64,000 nucleotides of DNA from Theristus sp. LFF4_11 (taxonomy: Eukaryota > Nematoda > Chromadorea > Monhysterida > Xyalidae), in assembly GCA_030248135.1 (NCBI GenBank), contig JASANC010005499.1:1-64000 (forward strand). The letters run 5' to 3'. This document shows, piece by piece, positions 23,838 through 36,676 of this stretch. The translations under genes and the position numbers were made by a program. The notes below the pieces were generated by a model. It was not told the DNA's origin. It saw only the letters and a program-made list of their open reading frames with translations, and did not search any database. Position 1 is the stretch's first letter; the number at the start of each line of letters is the position of its first letter.

Positions 23838-24209
23838 GTCGGGTTCGATCGAACAAAGTGAAAATTCATATTTTTTAAATTAAAAAAATATCAATTTTTT
23901 TTCCAAAATGCCGAAGGAAAATCTGATGGTCGACAAATAGATGCATTCGAAGCGCGCTGACGCGCTGAGTTCGATTTTTTTACTTTCAGAACTAAATAAG
24001 GCCATTTCGGTCCTAAAATTGGCAAGAATTTTTATGAAATTATCCCTCTAAGCAGTACCGAAGGGCGAAGGGCGAAGGCGAAAGCAAAAAGGAAGGGGAT
24101 GTCGTCATGTGCAGTTCGTCGTAGAGACGAAAATCATGATTTTTGAACAAAAATTCACGATTTTAAAGTAGTTTGGGGGAATTTTCGGGGGTGTCGTCGT
24201 CCGTCACTG

Positions 24210-24770
24210 TCTAAAATTTTGATCCTGGGTCGGGGGGGGGGTGAACAGTAGCGAAAGCGGGACCTCGGGTGAGGGGGGGGGTGTTTGCCTAATTTTAGAG
24301 GGGGGGGTCAGGTGCCTTCTCGGTGAGGGGGGGGGTGCACGGGCAGCAAATTTTCCTGAGGGGGGGGGGTGCACTGGCAGAAAAAATTCGTGAGGGGGGT
24401 GCACGGGATCGCACGGGTAATACCAAATTTTTGCCTTAGAAAAACACAGAAATTCTTGTAAAATACAGAATATTTTGTGCAAACAAGCTGCTTGTTTAGT
24501 CAGAAACAACAAAATCTATGCAGGGACAGACACAAACGTCAAGAAAAATGCAAAAATTACGGTATTTTTGGAAAAAATTGAGATGAGATTGACCACCGTG
24601 AGGGGGGGGGGTGCGATCCCGTGTTTTCTCGCGGAGGGGGGTGGGGGGGGGAGTCTAGTACCCGTGTCGAGGTAAAGGGGGGGGGGGGGTACAGGTATCT
24701 GCCCGTGCACGGGCGGGATTTTCGGCTGAGGGGGGGGTGGACCCCCACCCCCCCCCGCACTTTCGCTACT
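24210..24770 (+). repeat. Poly-G tract array
   Basis: Around ten runs of 7-12 G on the plus strand occur every 30-60 bases, joined by short words such as GTGAGGGGGGGGGTG. No gene is present. The strand asymmetry is extreme and the array could form G-quadruplexes (inference). Confidence 0.8.
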
Positions 24771-25102
24771 GAACACAATGTTGTTTTTGAGACGAGAGGG
24801 CGGCGGCTGTTGTTGAATAAAAGTGCTAGAAACCACAGCATCCAGTCAAGGCCTCTCTCTAGTCTCTAGTCATACATTTTGCTTTGATTTTCGTTCGGGT
24901 CGGGGCATCTGAAAGCTACACGAACGAGACACGCTGCACGGGTGAGACTTGATATTGAAGTACAGTATTGAAAACATTGACGTACAAAGTGGTAAATGTA
25001 TAACAAAGTGGTACGTATACAAAAAAACATACAATACCTATATATTGAGATACAAACATGCATATAATATAGATACCTACAAATGAGAGAAATATAGAGA
25101 TA
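24771..25102. other. Unassigned spacer
   Basis: About 330 bases between the poly-G array and the next MITE. I see no gene or repeat unit here. Confidence 0.4.
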
Positions 25103-25607
25103 TACCGTATTACCCCCAATAAACCCCCATGGGGGATTAATACGTCAGCGACTTTTAGGGGTGGGGGTTTATTGGTGGGGGGGGGGATGATTGGTGGGGG
25201 GGGGGGGTTATTTACAAAAAAATTCTAGGGGTGGGGGTTTGTTGAAAAATGGCAAAAATACATTGCATGTCAGGCAAGAAAGTCGCAGAAACTTCTACTC
25301 TACATAGAAATTTCCTTTTATAACGGCCTTTTGTAATGAAATTACTATTAACTCACCCATTTGGGGCCTTTGGTAGCACAATTTCATCATTTTCACTGCA
25401 ACCAGCCACTGAATTCGCTGGGTATGTGGTTCAAACTGGTCTCCAATAATCCCCCATGGTGGGGGGGGGGGGATTATTTGTGGGGGGGATTATTGGGAAA
25501 GTGGTGGGGGTATTTGTGGGGGGGATGTTGGGAAATGGGGGGGGGTGGGGGTTTATTGGTGGGGGGGATTAATGGTGGGGGGGGGGGTTAATGGGGGTAA
25601 TACGGTA
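25103..25607. mobile_element. G/C-tract MITE, copy 3 (inverted)
   Basis: TACCGTATTACCCCC at the left and GGGGGTAATACGGTA at the right. The core runs opposite to copies 1 and 2, so plus-strand G tracts dominate. The right arm is expanded by extra G runs. Confidence 0.8.
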
Positions 25608-25629
25608 CAAGAGAAAATGTCTCCTTCGA

Positions 25630-25850
25630 AAGTCAAAATCAAAGGGGGGGGTGGTCAGACGGTCAGGATTTGGTAGGGGGGGAGGGGTTTGGAAGGTCGA
25701 AATCTGGGAGGGGGGGGGGTCTGGCCCCCCCAAATTCGAGAGGGGGGGAGGGTATTTTGACCAAAATTTGGGGGGGGGGGGTTTGCCCGGGTGGGGGGGG
25801 GGGTGTCGACTTGGTTGGGGGGGGGTCCCCCACCCCCCCATCTCGACCCC
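25630..25850 (+). repeat. Second poly-G tract array
   Basis: G runs of 7-13 spaced about 20-40 bases apart, ending in GGGGGGGGGTCCCCCACCCC. It adjoins MITE copy 3 and resembles 24210-24770. Confidence 0.75.
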
Positions 25851-25856
25851 TGTTTA

Positions 25857-26745
25857 TGGCATAATTTTTTGAAAGTTCAAACCAAATTTTCTTCCCAACT
25901 TCTTTGTGTGCTTAGGTACATGTCATTATTTGGTCATTTTGACCGACGTACTCCATGTTTTTCGATTTGGATGACTTCTAGAGTCAATTTTTAGCGTTTA
26001 AACGACTTAACTGAATTGAAATATCGTTTCAGAAATCGTTTTCTTGCAACCTAGAACATGTTTTTCAGTCGGTAGGCCATGAGATGAACATGATATCTTG
26101 TTGATTGGCGTATGTTATAGGTCTACAATGGAGTTGTGCGATATATTGTTAAACAATTGGAGCGGAGATGTTGGTTAATACCACATCACACGACCGTTTT
26201 TCAGATACCCGATAACATGGCCACATGTTAAAACTTGCGCGCTGAGCTAAACTAACGTGTTAAACTTGCGTCTGTCAGTTGCCCGCAACGTGATCGCGAA
26301 ATCATGGTACGTGTTTTCGATACGATGATTTGAAGAGTGGGCTCTCGCCATGTGGCAGATAGCATAGCTGGTTGAACCTGAAAGTAAGTGTCTTGGGGGG
26401 GGGCGACCGGGTCGACAGGAGGGGTTGCCGACTTAGCTACAGCAAACAGGAATTTTTGAACACAGTCAAATTTTGGTAATTTTCTAAAGAGGAACAACTA
26501 AGAACGGTTCAATATTCAAGTACACGTCAAAAATTGTCCTGTTTTACTGTTGAAAATGCAACTTTCCCTCTATGAAATGGACATAATTTCAATAAAACAC
26601 GATTTTCGCTCTTATAGTTTTCCGGATCGTTTTGAAAATAGTCTAGATGAACTCAGCTCGACGAGACGCTTCGAACAAACCTAACTTGTAAAAAAAATTT
26701 TTTTTTAATTTTTTTTAATTTAAAAAAATCCGGATTTTTTCCCCC
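25857..26745. repeat. 0.9 kb repeat, second copy
   Basis: Same sequence as 22757-23660 with few differences, mostly in homopolymer length. It lies outside the hAT-like element, with no terminal repeats of its own that I can see. Confidence 0.85.
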
Positions 26746-26902
26746 TAATGTGAGTGTGTTAGAGAGGGGGGGGGGGGGGGTTGTAGGTTTCATTTTTGGC
26801 CGTCACAGTCATTTAATATGATTATTTTTTGTTTGACAAATAACTTTGCATTATTTTTATACATTTAAGATCATCAATTATCAATCACTCTTTGTATTTT
26901 CA

Positions 26903-27346
26903 TTAAATTTCGTCTTTCAAAATTTCGTCCGGCAATTTTCGTCCCTTCGTCTCAGGCAAAATTGCCAACGCCAACAAAGACGCCGATAAGCACATTACGG
27001 CCGCAGTCAATGCGGTCAGCGGTGCCCAAATCGTTTGCAGTTACCTGCGAATATGTCAATGTCAATTAATTGCCTGTTTGGCTGAAAAGCAGACCTTGTT
27101 GGTTGATTGAACGCAAATACAATGTACCTTAATCAACTCACTCAATTATGAACACATAACAGTGATCAAAGAACAACACGAACACAAAGGGCAGTGGTTT
27201 TTGCATGTTTTTTTAATTTTTTTGCAGATTAAAATTCAGTTTTACAAACAAAAACTAAAGACATAGAAAACTCTCTCGCCCTCCGGCTCACCTTGTGGCC
27301 GGAGCTAAAATCGAGCCGACTCTTGCCGCGCTGCTAACGGTGCTAG
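26903..27346 (-). pseudogene. Broken duplicate of the SLC22 3' exons
   Basis: Minus strand. 27346-27292 repeats the end of transporter exon 7 (AARVGSILAPAT), and 27044-26903 repeats exon 8 (LQTIWAPLTAL..., LPETKGRKLPDEILKDEI then stop). The intron junctions are kept (AG|GTGAGC, CGCAG|G), but joining them in the parental phase creates TAA at the first full codon of the last exon. The 5' part of exon 7 and all earlier exons are absent. It is a truncated tandem duplicate, or a relic of alternative 3' ends. Confidence 0.75.
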
Positions 27347-27894
27347 CTAAAAACCTTCGAGACTTATTTAAAAGTCAGAATATTATCTAAAAATGCGGGA
27401 GACGCATATAAAAGGAGGAATATGGCTTTGTGTAAGCAGTGAGAGACTTGGCTCGGAAACTCTTTTCAAGTCTCTGATGTGGTACACACGGATACAAGTA
27501 CATAAGAGCCATATTTTTGCGCCGTTTATTCACTATTTCGGTTGCACATGTACTTTGTAGACAATTAAAACTTCAACATTTGCGGTATTTCGGGCATTTA
27601 GCAACCACTAAAACCACTAAAATAACGATCAGACTTCAGATCGCTGATACTGGTTTGCCCAGGACAAAGTGTATCGCAGAGGCATTAGGGAACGCAAGGT
27701 CTGATTAAACTCGTCTGATATGCAACAGTAATGTGTCCGTTTGCTGTTTGAAAGCAAGCTACCAAACAACACATTGCTGAAGCATCCTAGTGCGAAATGA
27801 AACAAGGTCGGTCACTTAATATGAACATTGAAAGTATTGAAACTAGCAAGAGCTTGTGTTGGAACTCAAGTCCAGCTGAATAAAGACAATCAGG

Positions 27895-30800
27895 TCAGGT
27901 GCTCTCATGTGAATCAGTCACAGTTTTCCTTTCTCCAACTTCGCTTTTCAAAAGTTCATCTGGCAGCTTTCGTCCCCTCGTCTCGGGCAAAACGGTCAAC
28001 GCCGATAACGAAGCGGCCACGCAGAGAACGACCGCGATTATTGCGGTCAGCGGAGCCCAGACGGTTTGCAGGTACCTGCGCGGTTGGAAAGAAGTTGGTT
28101 ATTGGTTAGCTGTACAGATTTCAGAGATTGTTTTGTTTAATCAAATTTACAATGTGATTTGGTGACTTCGCACATATAAAATTGTTCGACCGAACACGAT
28201 TGACAGCGAATCCAATTGTTTGAGCGACCACACATAGATTAAATGTTAGAAAATGCGAATTTTTTATAATTTCCAAGGCAGATGTGTGTTGTTAAAAAGC
28301 GTTGTTCTCTTGACAATCAGCAAAAAAAACAATTTGATCAAAACATTCAAACTGTCCATCCATGTCTTACATAGCGGCCGGTGCCAAAATCGTGCCGACT
28401 CTTGCCGCGGTGCTAACGACCGCACATGCCCGCGACCGCACCAACGTTGGAAACAGTTCGGCGGGGTAGAGGAAACAAGTGGAGAGGGCGGGAATGAGAA
28501 AACAGCTGCCAACGGTTTGAATCACGGTCAAAATCGAAGACTTAGGCGAGATCGCGTTTAGAACGGCGATTGTGAACATGCAGACCGCACAACCTGTCCA
28601 GAAAGCAATGATGAATTTCTTTTTTGTTTCTCAAAAAATCCGTGTGTTTTTAACAGATTCTGATTTGAATTGAAAGCCGTGAAATCAACTTGAAATGAAA
28701 CTTTAACAGAAAGGACTTGTGGGTCTTACTAGCAGGCGGCAGCTGCTGTACTTTCAACGTGTGGAAGACATAAGTCATCAAAAAGATTTACCGTATTACC
28801 TCTAATAAACCCCCATGGGGGTTTATTTCTTCAGCGACTTCTGGGGGTGGGGGTTTATTTTTGGGGGGGGGGGATTATTTTTGGGGGGGGGGGTTTATTT
28901 GGAAACCATTTTTAGGGGTGGGCAAAATGGCAAAAATACCTTCCATGGCAGGAAGGAAGTCGCAGAAACTTCTACTTTTCACAGAGATTTCCTTTTGTAA
29001 CAGCATTTTGTAATGAAATTACCATTAACTCATCCATTTGGGGCCTTTGGTAGCACAATTTCATCATTTTCCCTGCAACCAGCCACTGAATTCGCTGGGT
29101 ATGTGTTTCAAACAGGTTTCAATAATCCCCCATGGGGGTTTATTTTTGGGGGGGGGGATTATTTGGAAACTTGTCGAGGGGGTGGGGGTTTATTTTTGGG
29201 GGGGGGTTTAATTTTGGGGGGGGGTTTAATAGAGGTAATACGGTATTCATCAATGATTTGTTCAGAAGAATTTAGCCAACCGATAAGCGCTGAAACCAGC
29301 AACAGTTTCCGGCCAACTTGAGCGAATCGGTCCAACAGAATGACGCAAGTAACCGGTACGACTTTCACCAGTCCGAACAGCACACAGTTCAAATAGACGT
29401 TCCCCACCTGCAGATGCGAAAAAGTATATTTTGGGAAACATACTTTCCTATTCCATAGTAACTCAAAACTCTCGTTTTATTCAGTTTTTTTTCACTAAAA
29501 AACTGTTTCTGAACATCCCGTCAATGCTCACCAAATGTCCGACATTGAACAGCAGCTGATAGAGCACACAGAATGTTGTGAACGAACAGACGCACATGCA
29601 GACGAGACGATGCGTGAGCGTGCGAGAACTCACCAGGTAGCACCAACCAACTGTTGGCTGAAAATGTTTAGAAATTTTTGTTGCTTTAAATTTTCAAACT
29701 CTTTTATGACCCTTTTAGGCTTTGAATCTGAACAACAAACTTCAGCAGCTTCTTTGCATTGTCGACGTTCTCTTCAATAAAATCGCTTTTGACTGCATCT
29801 TCTGGCTTGTTGCTGAGTTCCATTTGATCTTGTTGTTTGATGTCATTCATCACAGAATTGTTGACCGTATCTTGGACTGAGCTTGGACTAGTAACAAGCG
29901 TTGAGTTTGCCGGCTCGTACTGCCAATTGCGTCCATTCCTAGAAATGATCAAAAGTGAAGTGGCTGCGTGCAATGCCGTTATAACGAACTTGTTCGAGTC
30001 CGGCTTTTTACTTAAACAATCACAGTTCAGTTGCTGCATGCAAATCTGCCGGAAGTAAAACGCTTTTAGGTAGTTCAGTCTGGTGTCGTCGCACGGACAC
30101 CGCGGTATACACTAAAAAATGACCGAAATCGTGTTCGGTAGCGGCTTTTCCTTGTTCCGCGTTGTGACCTGCCGGAAAATGCGCGCGGAACACAGAGTGG
30201 AAGGGGTTACTGTTAATTGAAGTGTGAAGTTATATGCAACTTATAAAATGCTGATTTGGACAACTGAATGAATTTCTTCAACTGTGACAACACCGTTGAT
30301 AAATGCGCATTTGTTTTTAAAAAAGTTTTTGCTTTAACGACGCGGGACACACGGCGGGACACGCCACTCGACACGAGTTCGGACATCTATTTTGGCGTGT
30401 ACGGGTCTACTTGGCGTGTCACCGCAAACAGCGGACTTCACCTGCTACGCCGCAATCAAACTCAATTCCTCTAAACGAAACCTGGCCGCAATTCTGCGGA
30501 TCGTCCAAATCGCCTGATCATCCTTGCGCTTCTGTATCAGCCATCTGGGCGATTCATAGACGAACAACAGACCAAGGAACATCGGAAAGTAGCAGACATT
30601 CGCCACGACGCTTGTCCATCGCCAGTTCTGTGTGAAATACGCAATCAGACTGAGCGGGATGAAGCCGAGCTCCCAGAGCAAGTAGACCGTCATCATCCAG
30701 AGACGGTGCGTCTTGCTGGAGATTTCGGCGAACCTGGCGAATTAGAAAAAAACTTTCACAGGACATGCAAAAAATATTTTCTGTTCCCACGCAAATCGGA

Positions 30801-32037
30801 TTTCTAATAGGTTCCTGATATCCTATTTCGAAGTCTAATCCTTTCCCAATGCTATCCCAATATAATCCCGATCCTAATCCTACCAGAATCCTGTGTATCC
30901 CTAATCCTATTCCGATTCCTGTCCTATTTCTATTCCAATGTAATTTATTTGTCGAGTTTGCTGCACGGAGCATACCGGCTTACCTCCAAGTAGGATTAGG
31001 AATCGTTTAGGATAGAAACAGGACGTATTTTCTCACAGAATAACCAGGATTGCTAGCGCAGGTTGAACTGAAAAAGTTTGGGGCACTAAGTGCGTTCAAT
31101 TTCCCTCACCACTCACATTGTGACCACCGCTGTGATGTGCGTTGAGCTGGCGAATCCGACCGCGAATCGGATCAAGACCAAAATCTGCCAGTTTGGCGCC
31201 ACTGCCGTGCAGAGTCCGCTGGCACAGAGGCCAGTGGCACCCAGCCACCACGTTCTCAGACGCCCGTACAGGTCGCAAAAATGGCCTGAAATGAAAAAAA
31301 AAACAGGAATCAAAGTTTGATGCTCCGGAAAGTAGAGATGACGGAAGAGGCGTGAGACAACTGAAGAACACAGTTTCAAACCAAAAAAATGCACATCAGA
31401 TTTTTTCGGCCGGTAGGCTTGCGAAAATGCCAGTCTGAATGTATGCCAAAATGCTGGCAGAATACCGTGCCAAAATGCTAACCGGTTTGGAAGCTCGTGT
31501 TCTACAGTTTGTCTTCTGGTTTTTTTTTTGAGTCAACAAAACAAAAGTTCTGCATCACGGGTGTGCAGCTATTCCTCATTGTGAATCAACTTTTAAAATT
31601 ATGTTTCAAAAGCCAGATTTGGAGCGCGAATCAGCCAATAGACAGGGTGAATGTATTCTTAATTCCAATGTGACCAAACAACCACGCGCACCAGCAAAGA
31701 GCGCGCCAAACAGGAATCCAATCATCTGCACCGTGTTTGCCAAATACGGCACTTGTCTCATGTGTTTGTCATAAAATCGCCATTCGACCGCTGCGGAATA
31801 GTAGCTGCCATTTTTTGGTACCATTTCGCAAATTCTACTGCCATTTTCTGCCAATATTGACGAAGAGTTTGTCAATTCACAGTCAATTTCTTGCATTTCA
31901 GGCATCAGGGCTCCGAAATTCATGAAACAAATGTTGGACAGCAGAAGAAGATTCAGACAGAAGGCCACGGCGACGACGTACGCTTGGTAGCAGCCGAACT
32001 GGCCGATTTCTTTCAGAATTTTGTCGTAGTCCAGCAT
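27895..32037 (-). CDS. SLC22-like organic ion transporter, 541 aa, 8 exons
   Basis: A plasma-membrane major-facilitator protein of the SLC22 organic cation/anion/carnitine type; substrate not predictable. Minus-strand exons: 32037-31692, 31285-31117, 30733-30482, 29938-29737, 29657-29532, 29407-29281, 28593-28371, 28075-27895; phases agree and the sum is 1626 nt. After helix 1 comes the expected large extracellular loop (CELTNSSS...NGSRIC) with N-glycosylation sequons. GHFCDLYGRLRTW is MFS motif A after helix 2. YESPRWLIQKRKDD is the SLC22 signature after helix 6, followed by a cytoplasmic loop with IAARNGR. FLYPAELFPTLVRS and RVGTILAP mark the later helices, and LPETRGRKLPDEL follows helix 12. 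The exon 4 donor (TTT|GTTGTT) is weak and was fixed by phase. A TTTATT at 27525 could be the polyA signal. Confidence 0.9.
28789..29245. mobile_element. G/C-tract MITE, copy 4, in SLC22 intron 6
   Basis: TACCGTATTACC at the left and GGTAATACGGTA at the right, slightly diverged ends (TCTAATA and TAGAGG). The core is that of the other copies. It sits between transporter exons 6 and 7, ending about 35 bases from the exon 6 donor. Confidence 0.8.
30797..30945. repeat. Degenerate TCCTAATCC/ATCCCGAT repeat
   Basis: Short pyrimidine-rich words such as CCTAATCCTA and ATCCCGATCC recur in an SLC22 intron. Confidence 0.6.
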
Positions 32038-33532
32038 TTTTTTTGTTTTGTTTTATTCAGATCAGAAGTTTTTTTTAACGACGGTTTGTGATGCTGTTGA
32101 AGGGAAAAAAAATTTAAATTAAAATGATTAAAATCAACAACTTTTAATTTAAATCAATACACTTTGTTTTTGCAAAGCAAGGGGTGTGTTCATAATTCGA
32201 CATCGTTTTTGATTTATTTTTTCTGCAAAAGTTTTTGTTTGAAATGTTTCATGTTAAAAAACATCGTAATCGCGTGGTATACCAGAGGACAAAAAAATGC
32301 AGCACATTGACAGTTTTATGGATTAGTTTTCACTGTCGCAAATTAAAAACATAAATTCACACGCAGTTTTGTGCAAACATCGAACAAACATTGCGATGCA
32401 GTAAACAGTTTTCTTTCGTCAACAAATCTTTACAAATAAAAAATTAAAAAAACGCACACACAGAAAACAAACGACACCAAGCAAACTAAATACAAAGTTT
32501 GTTTGCACAAATAAACAACAGTAATAGTATGCAGGGATAGTTCTAAAAAATTATATTTTTTTATATGACGTGTGTGACTGTGACCCGTGATAGCAGACTA
32601 AACAAACTATGAATGATTTTTCTAAATACTAACTAAAAATTTTAAATTGGAACCTTTTAGATTAGTTCAAAAATGCGTGACTGAACCGGGCCTGCTTTTT
32701 TCTAGGCATTATTTGTGTTGTGGTGGGCGAGGTGGGCCTGGCTTTGTCAGGGCTGCAGGACAGAGTGCTTTTTCTACCCAAGTCGAAGAATGAGCGTGTG
32801 AGTTCTAAGGGGTCATAGCAATAAGGGGGGGGGCAAGTTTTGCAAAATTTACGTAAAATGTTTGGGGAAAGACTGTAAGAAAACCCTGTTTTCAACAGTC
32901 TCCTTGGTAAAATGGATAATTTTTCCGTTTTTTCTTATTTTTTCAATGGCAAATGTTTCATTAAAAACAGAAATAGGTTTTTTTAACTGTTCAACCACCT
33001 TAGTTTTATGTAAACAGATGCGAGCGTACATTTTCAGTTAGAAATGAAGCAATGCAATGTGTGCTTGTTGCTATGAGCTACAAAACATTTCATAAAATAG
33101 GCTGAAAGGCTGGAGACACAATTTCTGCATGGGATTTTGTTATTGTCCCTGTTAGAGCAGGTAAATATGATATCAAAGCTTAAGAGCTAAAACTGTGGGC
33201 CGGAGAATACAGTATTCATAGTATTCGGTCTCTGCGCGATTCTTCGGTGTTTCTAAATGCAAAGAAAGCATTTTTTCTTTGCCAGTGAAAGGAATAAGTG
33301 AAAATCAGAGCGAAACATTGTATTCGGACAAAGAAATACCAACTTAGCCATTTTTTACTATCAGAGGCGTAGGTACACGGTGCCCCAAAATTTGGCTTTT
33401 GATCAGACACTGATGAACAAAACGCAAGCAATAACGAAACACAATAAAAACTTTAGAAAATGGGTAAAAACGTCAAAAACAGAGTTTTATGTGTCGCTGT
33501 TCATGGTTCCACAGTTCCAACTTTGTGTTTTT
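32038..33532. other. Intergenic, AT-rich, no gene seen
   Basis: This should hold the 5' region of the SLC22 gene (minus) and the 3' region of the cysteine-rich gene (minus). I see no further exons, no RNA gene and no convincing repeat. Confidence 0.45.
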
Positions 33533-35795
33533 TCACCATTTACACTGGTCGTTCAGTTTAGTGAGCCATGGCGGCACACGCGGCCGCTTCAGATATGCCT
33601 TCGCTGGCTGCACATTGCACACGGTCACTTGTAGAACGTTGCTGGAACTGAAAAAAAAACAACTCAAAAAAGTTTATCCACAGTTAGACACGACGGCTAA
33701 AATCGAACCATATTTTTTCGGATCTTTTATGTCCACGAAATTCCACAAAGATCGCAGATATCCATTCACTCCAAAACTTATTTTTACCCAAAAACCGGTC
33801 TACGCAAAACAATTTTTTCCCAAAACCAAGTCTTTACCCAATTACTGTCCCGGTCACCTGTCAAACGTGATGTCCTCGATCACCCTTGCGCTGGGTCGTC
33901 GATTGCTGCCCAACTGCACCACTTTGTACACATTCTCCTCCCCGCCAGGTGTCAGATCCTTGCGCACTGTTTGGCAGTTGCCCTTCTCGGTGACACTCGG
34001 CTGGCGACAACACAGCACTTCCATGGCGCTGAAAACATTTATCACTTCTTTTGCCGTTTTGAGAACGTTGGCAGTAGACTAGCAGACATTTGAAATTTCT
34101 ACTCATTTGATGGCGTCAGTCTTGTGGGACAAAGTTCCATAGAAACGTAACTTACTTAGAAACGTTACACAAAACTGTCAAAACACCAAACGATGCAAAC
34201 GCACCCGTCTGCTGACGCTCGAATGCCGCGCACAATGGCGCTGGTGGAGCCGTAGTCCAGTTCACGACAGCTGCCCAGCCACATGCACGCCTTCGGAGAA
34301 ATAATAAAAATGCGTTTTGGGTTGATAAACATCAACTTTACATACTGATACAGTCTGGTAGCGTAGACAAGTCAGACAACCAAGATTCACGTCAACCATG
34401 CTGCACGGTCACAATATGCATTTGCAATGAGTGGCTGGAGCCTTTGCGTTCTGATGTCGTCATTTTTGTCTCACAGGTTTTTATGTAATCAGTGACTAAA
34501 TGAAGTATGATTTAGGTTCTTCGATTATTCTCCTCCGTTAAGAAGCAGAGTTTATAATTATTGCTTTTTGCTGGAAATCAATAAACAAAGACATACAAAA
34601 ATTCAAACACCAACCGTCTTCTTGGCTCTTCACAAGGTATGACGTCATCTGACGTGGCTTATGGCTTATGACGTCATATCTGGCAGGTTCTAATGAACAC
34701 AACATACACTTTTGCTTTGTTTTCTCACCGTGCGACAACCGTTCTCCCACGGCAGTCCCCGACATCGTTCCACGTAATATTGGTGTTTCCCGCTTCGATC
34801 GAGGATCACATTCAGCCACAGCACGAATCCTTGATTATTCAGGCATTGCTCTCGGTTGAACGGCACCTTCACGAGTTGCAGGATGTCCTTGCGAAGGGAC
34901 ACACGTACCTGAACACGGTAGACGCGGGAGTTTGAAATGCGTATTGTCTGTTTTTGTCAAACGTGCCAAACCGAATTGACGTCATGTGTTCCGAAACATG
35001 CGTTTGTCTTGATGGCTTTCAGTAGCGGACTTTTCAGTTTTGCTGACCCCTTCATATGTGAAAAAAATCACGTTAAATGATGAATCAGTCAATCAAACTG
35101 AAAATTCTGATGTCTGAAAACACATCAGCAGCTGACACAAAAATGCCACAAATGCAAAAAAAATTCGAAGTTCGTCAAATGAAAGCACGCCGTGATTGAG
35201 CAAAACGTTTCACAACAAATTCAACAAAAAGTTCAACAAATGATGGCTGCTTTGGCTGCTCAACAAACAACTATTAGCGAACGAAGAACCACTCAGCAAA
35301 TTCTTGAGCAGTAGATATTGACCACTCATGCAGCGCTTAATCAACCGTTTTTTGTCCGCTTATTTTTTTCATGAGCGTACCTGTGAATGAGGTTCCCGGT
35401 GCCTGGGATGGTGGTGATGGCTGATTGGTCGGTCTTGGCTGAGTCGTTGAGCTGTTTTTAAATTGAAGTTTGTCAGTGTTTTATTGGGTGCCACTTCATA
35501 AGTAAGCAGCAAAAAGACGACGGATAAAAACGTCGAATTTCGAGAAAGAATCAAGTTTTCGCTGATTAAATTCACGTTGATAAAAAGCAATCGAGAAATC
35601 CTAGTACTGCCCTGTATAAATAGTAACACAATTGTTTCGCACAGGCACAAGCAAACAAACAGGCGAACACACATTCATCTTACAGGTTTCAATGAACAGA
35701 CCTAGATGACCCGGTATTCCGCCGTTGAATCTGCCCTGTTGATCGGCCACGGGAAGTGCCAGGAAGAAAACGCAGAATTCATAAATTCTGGTCAT
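33533..35795 (-). CDS. Secreted cysteine-rich protein, 238 aa, family unknown
   Basis: Minus-strand exons: 35795-35702, 35451-35381, 34908-34729, 34290-34205, 34028-33858, 33647-33533; phases agree and the sum is 717 nt. The start at 35795 gives a signal peptide (MTRIYEFCVFFLALPVA); an in-frame upstream ATG at 35903 would bury it. The mature protein begins with a His/Pro/Arg-rich stretch containing HHHHPRHR, then has a compact domain with cysteines in REQC, VERC, NGCR, ACMW, GSCR, LCCRQ, GNCQ, TVCN and a last Cys two residues before the end (QCKW). The single CC pair and spacing recall secreted cystine-rich ligands, but I cannot match a family, and a growth-factor role would be speculation. 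It ends PRVPPWLTKLND then QCKW and stop. Confidence 0.8.
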
Positions 35796-35903
35796 AATTA
35801 TTGCAAAGTGTTCAAGGTAACAAGTAAGATTTCGCGCAACATAAATCAAACGTAAAATTTTTAGTTTTGACTGTTCATAATGCTGTTCATATTCAGATGA
35901 CAC

Positions 35904-36676
35904 ATGACATCAGCCATGTGACACCAACATTGCATAACTTTTCCAACAAAAATACACCTTTATCGTTCGGCAGCTTACTTCGCCTGTTAATTTTTTCCGT
36001 CTCTCAACGCACAACGATTGACAGCATAATTTTGTAAAAAATTGCCTTTTTTAATTTTTGCATGTGTATTGCAACTGGCAATTTTTTTATTTGAAAAGGC
36101 ACGTACGTGGTTTAGATGATTTCCAAACACACAGAACATAACCTGTTGGTGTGGTGTGGCTGCGGCTCATGAACACTCAAAAGTTGAATTGATTTGTCAA
36201 CCGAAATTGAGTGAATGGACGACATTTAAAAAAAATAGAAAATGGCGGCAGGCATTGGCGGTGTTGGCGCCAATGGAAATGCCAGGTTTTGTACAGTGTG
36301 GTAGTTACGGTACAGTCTGAATGTCTGAACAATAGTTGCGCCCTGAAAGCGCACTTTCTTCAGCATCCACCAGCAAACATGTTTATGCAAAAAATGCAGA
36401 CCCAAAGTGGTTGTGGTGACGTACGTTATAAACATAAACTCATTATTTCAAACATGTTATTCCCGCGCGCCTTATCTTAAACACCCCTTAAACATTTTCC
36501 GCATTCGCAATATCCGGGCTTGTTGCCATGACAACGTGATAACTATGGGTTCAATTGTTGTCTGCAAATGAATGTCCATTAACAAGTCAACAAACTTTTG
36601 CAATTTGAAAAAATAAAAAAAAACATTTAATATGAGAAACGACATAAAAATTCCTGAAGTTTAAAAAAAATACAAA
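35904..36676. other. Intergenic between divergent genes
   Basis: The minus-strand cysteine-rich gene and the plus-strand coiled-coil gene start on either side, so this 0.8 kb probably contains both promoters. I see no recognisable element. Confidence 0.4.

Noticed and set aside
24516..25872. Pro-rich and Gly-rich open frames
   Set aside because: Produced by poly-G/poly-C tracts without stops; no domain or splice support.
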